Position numbers and translations under genes: made by a program. Shown piece after piece: positions 1 to 5,527 of a stretch of 11,183 nt of DNA. Source of the stretch: Burkholderiales bacterium. GTDB lineage: Bacteria; Pseudomonadota; Gammaproteobacteria; Burkholderiales; Usitatibacteraceae. The notes under the pieces were generated by a model. The model made no database searches, was not told the DNA's origin, and worked only from the letters and a program-made list of their open reading frames with translations. The stretch is taken from the NCBI GenBank assembly GCA_025350945.1, contig JANXWW010000190.1:1-11183 (forward strand), in the 5' to 3' direction. Numbering within the stretch: position 1 is the first letter of the stretch; each line of letters opens with the position of its first letter.

Positions 1-1116
1 ATATCGGATCACATTCTTGAGGTGATTGTTGAGGGCCAGCGAACCGAGACCACCGTAGAGGCGCTGTATTCAAGAACACTTTTGCTGGAGCGCTTTGCGA
101 GCGGAAATCTGTCGCCGCAGCGACTTGAAATTCTGGACAACTGGCTCATCACCTGGATGAGTGCGCTATGGCTTTCGAGCCAGCCACCGATAGACGATTC
201 CACGCTGCTTCTGTCTATTGATACCAGCAGCGAAATTCATGGCCTCTCTCGATTTGAAACTGGCCAGTCAGCTGATTTTTATTTGGCACTGAAACCATTG
301 CAATATCAGCTGGAGCGCGCGATCCAGAGTTTTCATCGTGGCGTATTGTTCCCGGGCTGGGGTATCGGCATGGCGTTCAAAGTTGAAGAGCATGTGGGTG
401 TGATTGATTTTCTTGAGCATGAACTCATGATGCTTGAGCAAAATATTCTGGTTAAAAGTAAACGATTTTCGCCGCAAAGCGATGTGATGGTTGACGTTTA
501 CTTTGGCCTGGAATCAATTACCGCGCGCGGTCTGATGGGTCAGTTTGCTAACTTGGCCCCACTGGAAATCGCGAAGCTGGCCTCCGCTGAATATTCAAAC
601 AATGACAAGCCTGAGCAACTTCGCGTGCTGGATGTGAGCGAGACGGGTGTCGGGCTCGCATTACCCGCCGTGTTGACGACAAGTGTTGCTATTGATGATC
701 TGGTGGCGATCCGGTTTGGTGCAGAGTATCCGTGCACACTGGGCACAATCGTGCGCAAGACCACGGGTGTTGTGGGTGCAGAACGCAATGCAACAATTAT
801 TGGCGTAATTTTTTTATCACGTTGTCCGCTGCTAGCGCGCTTGAAGACGGCACCGGTACCGGGCCCCAGAGTGGCACTTAATGCAATATTGTCATCTGGC
901 AGGTCACCTTACGGCAACGCAGATTCGTTGGTGGTGAGTGATGTGGTGTACAAGGCATCGCCAACACTAACGATTACATTTGGCGGTGTATATGCCAATG
1001 ACGCCAGAGCCGATAGCGCAGAAAATGTTGAAACATATCACGTTCGCCTGGGACGCGTTCGCCGCAAAGGGCGCGGCTGGCGAATGGTTGCTTTTGATGT
1101 GGTGGAAAAAACGTAG
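1..1116 (+). CDS. PilZ-domain-like protein, 5' end outside window
   Basis: The reading frame is open from base 1 to the TAG at 1114-1116, so the gene starts upstream; the GTG at 22 is in frame but is probably an internal valine. At least 371 codons are present. The clearest feature is LDVSETGVGLAL (about codons 210-221 of the window), which fits the DxSxxG half of a PilZ c-di-GMP-binding domain. It is followed by alternating hydrophobic strands (DDLVAIRF, CTLGTIVRK, ATIIGVIFL) typical of the PilZ barrel. The RxxxR motif normally just before it is not apparent, so c-di-GMP binding is uncertain. The first roughly 190 codons are mostly helical-looking and not recognised. The C-terminus is basic (VRLGRVRRKGRGWR). 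No signal peptide or membrane segment is visible in the portion present. The gene is convergent with queA, 14 bp away. That it is a gene is near certain; the domain call is moderate. Confidence 0.7.
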   Translation: MSDHILEVIVEGQRTETTVEALYSRTLLLERFASGNLSPQRLEILDNWLITWMSALWLSSQPPIDDSTLLLSIDTSSEIHGLSRFETGQSADFYLALKPLQYQLERAIQSFHRGVLFPGWGIGMAFKVEEHVGVIDFLEHELMMLEQNILVKSKRFSPQSDVMVDVYFGLESITARGLMGQFANLAPLEIAKLASAEYSNNDKPEQLRVLDVSETGVGLALPAVLTTSVAIDDLVAIRFGAEYPCTLGTIVRKTTGVVGAERNATIIGVIFLSRCPLLARLKTAPVPGPRVALNAILSSGRSPYGNADSLVVSDVVYKASPTLTITFGGVYANDARADSAENVETYHVRLGRVRRKGRGWRMVAFDVVEKT

Positions 1117-1130
1117 GCCTCAGTTTTTGT

Positions 1131-2177
1131 TTAAGACTGTTTCTTCTCGATCAACATCGCATCCCCATAACTAAAAAATCGATAACGACTTTCCACCGCG
1201 TGACGATACGCATTGACCATATTTTCATGGCCTGCAAATGCGGCCACCAGCATCATCAGAGTTGATTTCGGCAAATGAAAATTGGTGATGAGTCGGTCGA
1301 CTGTTTTGAATTCATAACCGGGTTTAATAAATATCTGCGTTTCTGATTGTTGTGCGGTGAGCATTCCGCTGCTGGAGGCAGCCTCCAGCGTACGCATGCT
1401 GGTGGTGCCCACCGCGATCACGCGCCCGTCCGCCGCCTTGGTTTTGACCACAGCTTCGACGGTTTCTGGTGGTACGTCATAGCGTTCGCTGTGCATGATG
1501 TGTTTGGAAATATCATCATCGCGCACAGGCTGAAACGTGCCTGCGCCCACGTGCAGCGTAACGTAAGCTGACGCCACGCCCAATGCCTGAATTTCATTCA
1601 GCAGTGTCTCGTCAAAGTGCAGCCCGGCCGTGGGCGCGGCGACTGAGCCAACATGCTTTGCGTACACAGTTTGGTAGCGCGCTTCGTCGCTAATATTGGC
1701 CTGATGGGTGATGTAAGGCGGCAACGGTACTTCGCCAATTTTTTCCAGCACGTCATAAACTTTGTGACCGCCCTCAAAATGCAGTTCAAATAAGTCGTCA
1801 ACGCGTTGCATCATCGCTGCCGCAATATTGTTCGCAAAAATAATTCTGCTTCCAGGTTTTGGTGATTTGCTCGTGCGGATATGTGCGAGTGCAATGCTGG
1901 ATTGTGGTGAATTGTTATCCAATACCCGCTCAATCAATACTTCCGCCAAGCCGCCGGTTTCTTTGCGCCCATGCAGCCGCGCTTTGATCACTTTGGTATT
2001 GTTGAAAACCAATAAATCGTTAGGCCGCAGCAAAGTAAGAATATCGCGAAATTTCCTGTCTTGAATCGCACCGGTCACGCCATCAAGATGCAGCAGGCGA
2101 CTTGCTGTGCGCTCGGTGGGCGGATGCTGCGCGATCAACTCGTCGGGCAGGTAATAGTCAAAATCGGAAAGTTTCAT
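1131..2177 (-). CDS. queA: S-adenosylmethionine:tRNA ribosyltransferase-isomerase QueA
   Basis: QueA transfers and isomerises the ribosyl group of SAM onto 7-aminomethyl-7-deazaguanine at the wobble base of GUN-anticodon tRNAs, giving epoxyqueuosine in the cytoplasm. The 348-residue product has the usual family length and runs through the family landmarks in order: an N-terminus with DYYLPDELIAQ and SRLL, NNTKVIKARL, GEVPLPPYI, the highly conserved GSVAAPTAGLHF, LHVGAGTFQPV, VGTTSMRTLE, TNFHLPKSTL and a C-terminal YRFFSYGDAMLI. The ATG at 2177 matches the family start; no strong Shine-Dalgarno is seen before it. In many bacteria queA sits beside tgt and yajC-secD, but that context is absent here: its neighbours are the PilZ-like gene (convergent) and tRNA-Leu (divergent). 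Nothing looks broken. Confidence 0.97.
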   Translation of the reverse strand: MKLSDFDYYLPDELIAQHPPTERTASRLLHLDGVTGAIQDRKFRDILTLLRPNDLLVFNNTKVIKARLHGRKETGGLAEVLIERVLDNNSPQSSIALAHIRTSKSPKPGSRIIFANNIAAAMMQRVDDLFELHFEGGHKVYDVLEKIGEVPLPPYITHQANISDEARYQTVYAKHVGSVAAPTAGLHFDETLLNEIQALGVASAYVTLHVGAGTFQPVRDDDISKHIMHSERYDVPPETVEAVVKTKAADGRVIAVGTTSMRTLEAASSSGMLTAQQSETQIFIKPGYEFKTVDRLITNFHLPKSTLMMLVAAFAGHENMVNAYRHAVESRYRFFSYGDAMLIEKKQS

Positions 2178-2239
2178 GGACGAGGGCTGATTTTAAGATC
2201 GCGCCACAATTAGCGCTCGGAAAACGGCCAAGACTACGC

Positions 2240-2245
2240 TATAAT
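2240..2245 (+). promoter_or_regulatory. -10 box of the tRNA-Leu promoter
   Basis: A perfect TATAAT lies 37 bases before the mature tRNA 5' end, as expected for a sigma70-type tRNA promoter. No good -35 hexamer is visible at 16-18 bp upstream, so the call rests on the -10 box and its position. Confidence 0.5.
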
Positions 2246-2282
2246 TCACATCCTTTAAAGGTCTATCAAAGCAGTAAACCGT

Positions 2283-2369
2283 GCCGGGATGGCGGAACTG
2301 GTAGACGCACGGGACTCAAAATCCCGCGGTGGCAACATCGTGCCGGTTCGATTCCGGCTTCCGGCACCA
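2283..2369 (+). tRNA. tRNA-Leu(CAA)
   Basis: An 87-base class II tRNA with encoded CCA. The acceptor stem pairs GCCGGGA (2283-2289) with TTCCGGC (2359-2365), including one G-T wobble, followed by discriminator A and CCA (2367-2369). The anticodon stem pairs CGGGA (2310-2314) with TCCCG (2322-2326) around loop CTCAAAA, giving anticodon CAA at 2317-2319, which reads UUG. A long variable arm follows, as in leucine tRNAs. The T stem pairs GCCGG (2342-2346) with CCGGC (2354-2358) around TTCGATT. The A73 discriminator and long variable arm fit leucine identity. Confidence 0.97.
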
Positions 2370-2396
2370 TAGCTTGTAGTTTTTCAGCGCTAAATG

Positions 2397-2430
2397 AACC
2401 CGCATTTCTCTTCTGAGGCTGCGGGTTTTT
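2397..2430 (+). terminator. Intrinsic terminator after tRNA-Leu
   Basis: AACCCGCA (2397-2404) pairs perfectly with TGCGGGTT (2420-2427) and runs into a T-rich tail (TTTTTGTTTT). The 15-base loop is long but the 8-bp stem is GC-rich. It ends the tRNA transcript, implying that lpxC downstream has its own promoter. Confidence 0.85.
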
Positions 2431-2558
2431 GTTTTATAGCGTTCAACATCATTTGCGTTTCGCCTATAGAGCTTGCAAATGTTAATATCGATACAATTTA
2501 TTTTGCATTCAAATCCGAATTTCAAAAATGTCCTGCTGCAGCGAAGCCAACCAATAAC
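2431..2558 (+). promoter_or_regulatory. lpxC upstream region with possible -10 box
   Basis: This 128-bp AT-rich stretch between the tRNA terminator and lpxC should hold the lpxC promoter. The best -10 candidate is TACAAT at 2492-2497, but no well-spaced -35 accompanies it (TTGCAA at 2473-2478 is only 13 bp away). Just before the GTG there is no strong Shine-Dalgarno. Confidence 0.3.
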
Positions 2559-3479
2559 GTGATCAAACAACGCACCCTCAAAAATAAAGTCCGCGCGTCT
2601 GGTGTTGGTGTCCATCTCGGTCATCGTGTCGAGTTGGTGATCCGTCCTGCGGCACCTGATACCGGCATTGTTTTTTGCCGTACAGACATGCCCGGCGCGC
2701 CACACGTACGGGCGCATGCGTTGAATGTGAACGACACGCGGATGTCCACGCGAATTGAAAGCCCGGAAACCGGCGCGCGCGTGGCGACGGTGGAACATTT
2801 GATGTCCGCCTTTGCCGGGCTGGGCATTGATAACGCCTATGTTGATTTATCGGCTGAAGAAGTGCCGATCATGGACGGTAGCGCGGGGCCATTTGTGTTT
2901 TTGCTGCAATCGGCGGGCATTGAAGAGCAGGCCAAAGCGAAGCGATTTATTCGCGTCAAACGTGTGGTTGAATTAACAGATAAAGACCGTCTGGTGAGGC
3001 TCGAGCCGTTCAACGGCTTTAAGCTCAAATTCGCGATTGATTTTGATCACCCGGTATTTGATGCATCCGCGTCAGAAATTGAGATTGATTTTGCCGAAGT
3101 CTCGTTCGCCAAAGAGGTTGCGCGTGCACGAACATTCGGCTTCACCCACGAAGTTGAAGCGATGCGCACCATGGGGCTGGGGCGCGGCGGCTCGCTCGAT
3201 AACGCAATTGTGATTGATGATTTTCGTGTTTTGAATGCTGATGGTTTGCGCTTTGATGATGAATTCGTCAAGCATAAGGCGCTTGATGCCGTCGGCGATC
3301 TTTACATGCTGGGTCATCCGCTGATCGGCGCATTTTATGGCGTGAAATCAGGGCATGCGATGAATAACCAACTGGTTCGTGCGCTTCTGGGCGATGAGTC
3401 CACCTGGGAATTCGTCACCTTTGATAAGCGTGACCAATTGCCAGTGGCGTTTGGCAATATGTCGCTGGCTTCGATTTAA
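2559..3479 (+). CDS. lpxC: UDP-3-O-acyl-N-acetylglucosamine deacetylase LpxC
   Basis: LpxC is the zinc-dependent deacetylase that commits UDP-acyl-GlcNAc to lipid A synthesis in the cytoplasm. The 306-residue product matches the family length (E. coli has 305). I chose GTG at 2559 because translation then begins IKQRTLKNKVRASGVGVH, the conserved family start; the frame continues upstream to an ATG at 2394, but that lies inside the tRNA terminator. Zinc ligands appear as H80 (in VEHLMSAFAG), H239 and D243 (in HKALDAVGDLYMLG). The general base E79 and catalytic histidine H266 (in GVKSGHAMNN) are also present. IMDGSAGPF and the FGF segment near 193-195 are typical. It usually follows ftsZ; here it follows tRNA-Leu instead. 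In E. coli its level is set by FtsH proteolysis; whether that applies here cannot be seen. Confidence 0.97.
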   Translation: MIKQRTLKNKVRASGVGVHLGHRVELVIRPAAPDTGIVFCRTDMPGAPHVRAHALNVNDTRMSTRIESPETGARVATVEHLMSAFAGLGIDNAYVDLSAEEVPIMDGSAGPFVFLLQSAGIEEQAKAKRFIRVKRVVELTDKDRLVRLEPFNGFKLKFAIDFDHPVFDASASEIEIDFAEVSFAKEVARARTFGFTHEVEAMRTMGLGRGGSLDNAIVIDDFRVLNADGLRFDDEFVKHKALDAVGDLYMLGHPLIGAFYGVKSGHAMNNQLVRALLGDESTWEFVTFDKRDQLPVAFGNMSLASI

Positions 3480-3520
3480 GCGCGATTAGGCCATTAAATG
3501 CAACTAGGCCAATAACCAAT

Positions 3521-3706
3521 ATGCTGATTGGGCTTCGTTTATTGTTGATGGTGGCAGCGCTTGCGATAGGCGCCGCGTTTCTGGGCTATCTATTCACAAA
3601 GAATCCGCAGTTATTATTACTGACGAAAAATCTGGTTAAGCTCACCGTTGTTTTCGCTGTCATCATTGCGGTAATTTATGTGTTGGAGCGCGTGTTGTTC
3701 AGTTGA
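3521..3706 (+). CDS. Small two-helix membrane protein
   Basis: A 61-residue protein of unrecognised function, 41 bp after lpxC on the same strand. It is predicted to have two membrane helices, about residues 4-25 (rich in L, A, G) and 40-58 (rich in V, I), joined by a short polar turn KNPQ and a LLLLTKN stretch. It ends in LERVLFS with almost no soluble part. No clear Shine-Dalgarno precedes the ATG. The hydrophobic pattern and its position beside lpxC in a conserved gene neighbourhood argue that it is real. I have the impression that similar short two-helix proteins are found in betaproteobacteria, but I assign no function. Confidence 0.7.
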   Translation: MLIGLRLLLMVAALAIGAAFLGYLFTKNPQLLLLTKNLVKLTVVFAVIIAVIYVLERVLFS

Positions 3707-3732
3707 TAAGATTTAAACGAAGTTGAGTATTT

Positions 3733-4278
3733 TTAAGAATTTTTAACTTTATTTAACGTACGTTTACGCTTTTGTTGCATACGTTTTATGGTGTCCTTTA
3801 GTGGTGAATCACTGAGGGAATTTGCCAGGTTGTCAATGGCTGTTTGCGGCATGGGCTCACCGTTTTTGACCGCTGTCACACGTAACGGAAGTTCACTATT
3901 TCCCGCTGTCATAGTTGGTTGCACGATCACTCTGATTGCTGTAACCTCTTGTTCTTGCTTTTGATTTTCTCGGAACTGCTGTAATAAACGCGGTAACATT
4001 TGTCTTAATATTGTCGCCGTATGACCGTTGGCGGCGGCAACAATAATCGTTGATCCTTCCACAGCAGCAATTCGACTCGACGTGTTTAGGCCTGCTGGGA
4101 CAGTATTAGCATATGTTTTTTGTAGTCGCGAGATGAGTGCCAGCTGCCGTAGCATTGGTGCCATGGCTTCGTTCTCTGCGACTAAAGTGCGGATCGGCTT
4201 AAAACCCGATTTAGAATTAGATTGGGTACCAAATTCAGCGCTTGGTTTGAAGCTGCCGGATTTTGCGGTCTTATCCAT
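3733..4278 (-). CDS. DciA-like DUF721 protein
   Basis: The 181-residue product has a DUF721/DciA-type core at about residues 39-120: a helix MAPMLRQLALISRLQKTYANTVP, a strand pair (RIAAVEGSTIIVAAANG), a helix (TATILRQMLPRLLQQFRE) and a strand AIRVIVQP. The first 35 residues are polar and probably disordered; the C-terminus is basic (MQQKRKRTLNKVKNS). DciA proteins bind the replicative helicase DnaB and support its loading in bacteria lacking DnaC/DnaI loaders. The replication role is inferred from that family, and DUF721 members are divergent. The position between lpxC and the M23 gene, on the opposite strand, matches the arrangement familiar from betaproteobacteria and supports the assignment. 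It is divergent from the M23 gene with 49 bp between start codons, and its 3' end faces the small membrane protein gene 26 bp away. Confidence 0.8.
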   Translation of the reverse strand: MDKTAKSGSFKPSAEFGTQSNSKSGFKPIRTLVAENEAMAPMLRQLALISRLQKTYANTVPAGLNTSSRIAAVEGSTIIVAAANGHTATILRQMLPRLLQQFRENQKQEQEVTAIRVIVQPTMTAGNSELPLRVTAVKNGEPMPQTAIDNLANSLSDSPLKDTIKRMQQKRKRTLNKVKNS

Positions 4279-4315
4279 TGATTGGTGCGCTCATATCTAT
4301 GCTACTTTGCGAGTT

Positions 4316-4320
4316 GGGAG
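4316..4320 (+). promoter_or_regulatory. Ribosome binding site of the M23 gene
   Basis: GGGAG lies 7 bases before the ATG at 4328 and is the only good Shine-Dalgarno in the window. It confirms that start and lies in the 49-bp gap shared with the divergent DciA-like gene. Confidence 0.7.
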
Positions 4321-4327
4321 TTTTTAA

Positions 4328-5308
4328 ATGAACATTATTTTAGTATCTGATAGTCTAGCAAAGAGCAGGATTGTCACGATTTCCCAATCGCAAATTATTA
4401 TGGCAGTGATGGGCTTTGTCAGCGCAGGTTTTTTGCTCGCGCTCGGTACGCACTGGTTCACGATGAGATACGCGGTTGATATTCAGAATCCGTTTATCCA
4501 GCGCCTTATTTCCACGCTGACCTTGCAGCAATCGCAGCAAGCCGAAAAGGACATGCGGGATCAGCTCAACTCACTCGCTGTAAAGCTGGGCGAGCTGCAA
4601 GCCCGCTTGATGCGCCTGGACGCGTTTGGCGAGCGCTTGGGTAAAGCGGCCAATATTAAAGCAGAGGACTTTAAATTCTCGCAAACGCCCGGGCAAGGTG
4701 GGCCAATGGTGCCCGCGAGTTCTGCGGGTGGGGGTGCGGGTGCGGGTGGTATTGCGCTCAACGATTTCCAAAGTCGCGTCTTCGAAATTTCTCAGTCCCT
4801 CGATGATCGCGCCGATAAGTTAGGCGTGCTGGATTCGGTTTTTTCGGACGACCGTCTGGCGGCCAAATCGATCCCGACCACGCTGCCAGTTGAGTCAGGC
4901 TATTACTCCTCTAACTTCGGTTATCGCATTGATCCCATCAATGGCCAGAGCGCGTTTCATACCGGTGTCGATTTTATTGCACAGCCCGGTTCCCCGATTT
5001 TGTCTGCGGCGGGTGGCGTAGTCGCCACCGCTGAGTTCCACAGCGCCTATGGAAACATGGTGGACATCAATCACGATAACGGCCTCACCACCCGCTATGC
5101 GCACCTTTCAAAAATGTTGGTAAAGGTCGGCGATATCGTCCTAAAAGGTCAGCGCGTCGGTGATCTGGGCTCGACCGGACGTGCGACCGGCCCGCACCTG
5201 CATTTTGAAGTTCGGGAAAACAGCGTACCGTTAAATCCCAAACGCTTTTTGGACTTCGCGCGCGCGCAAGAGCCTGCTGTCGCGACTAAGAGCGCCCGCG
5301 CCCCGTAG
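4328..5308 (+). CDS. Membrane-anchored M23 metallopeptidase (LytM/DUF-type)
   Basis: The 326-residue protein has a short cytoplasmic N-terminus, one membrane helix at about 23-44 and a coiled-coil-like stretch at about 64-105. A Gly/Ala linker (132-141) follows, then a C-terminal M23 (LytM) domain at about 190-310. Zinc ligands are visible: H211 and D215 (HTGVD) and H292 of HLH (290-292), with H259 in YAHLS as the other active-site histidine. The full set suggests an active peptidoglycan endopeptidase rather than an EnvC/NlpD-like degenerate activator, although substrate and partners are not shown. The anchor places it on the periplasmic side of the inner membrane. Family members cut peptide cross-links in peptidoglycan, and proteins with this layout occur before secA in betaproteobacteria. 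The short Pro/Ala-rich tail (AVATKSARAP) is not part of the fold. Confidence 0.92.
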   Translation: MNIILVSDSLAKSRIVTISQSQIIMAVMGFVSAGFLLALGTHWFTMRYAVDIQNPFIQRLISTLTLQQSQQAEKDMRDQLNSLAVKLGELQARLMRLDAFGERLGKAANIKAEDFKFSQTPGQGGPMVPASSAGGGAGAGGIALNDFQSRVFEISQSLDDRADKLGVLDSVFSDDRLAAKSIPTTLPVESGYYSSNFGYRIDPINGQSAFHTGVDFIAQPGSPILSAAGGVVATAEFHSAYGNMVDINHDNGLTTRYAHLSKMLVKVGDIVLKGQRVGDLGSTGRATGPHLHFEVRENSVPLNPKRFLDFARAQEPAVATKSARAP

Positions 5309-5527
5309 TTCTTCCTCAGCGTATTCATCATCGCGTTGCGGATGACTTAACTGTCTCCGCATGGCGGTTGTGATAAACACACGCGCCCCCATTTCTGGGT
5401 AAAGTCCAGCTATGCTCCGGCAACCTGAATGGAGTCAGCTTCATTCTCCCGACTCCTTCCAGCCATTTTTCCAAAATTAAAGCGTTGCAACCTAAAATGC
5501 TGCCAACGCAATGAATGAAAGCATCTC
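5309..5527 (+). other. Intergenic region before secA
   Basis: This 219-bp gap probably holds the secA promoter. A TAAAAT at 5493-5498 is a possible -10 box, but no convincing -35 is found. No T-tailed hairpin ends the M23 transcript, so read-through is possible. Three tiny in-frame ATG-to-stop stretches occur here (5361-5402, 13 residues; 5412-5480, 22 residues; 5429-5518, 29 residues). None has a Shine-Dalgarno, and none resembles the E. coli SecM arrest peptide, so they are not annotated as genes. Confidence 0.5.

Noticed and set aside
22..24. GTG as the start codon of the PilZ-like gene
   Set aside because: The frame is open to the window edge with plausible coding residues before it and no ribosome binding site is visible, so it is probably internal.
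2283..2369. tRNA-Leu 3' end as a phage or island attachment site
   Set aside because: I found no second copy of the tRNA 3' end in the window and no integrase gene.
2394..2558. Upstream extension of lpxC from an ATG at 2394
   Set aside because: The ATG lies beside the tRNA terminator hairpin, the extra 55 codons do not look like LpxC, and the conserved N-terminus begins at the GTG at 2559.
2316..2798. Minus-strand open frame across the tRNA and start of lpxC
   Set aside because: It is antisense to the tRNA, its terminator and the conserved start of lpxC, so it is a shadow frame.
3487..3510. TAGGCC direct repeat, 18 bases apart, before the small membrane protein gene
   Set aside because: Only six bases match exactly within an imperfect repeat; chance is sufficient and no operator is recognised.
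3707..3732. AT-rich stretch with repeated ATTTTTAA-type words between convergent genes as a bidirectional terminator
   Set aside because: The words are direct repeats and do not form a stable hairpin.
5337..5361. Inverted repeat TGCGGA/TCCGCA after the M23 gene as a terminator
   Set aside because: The stem is only 6 bp with a 13-base loop and no T-run follows.
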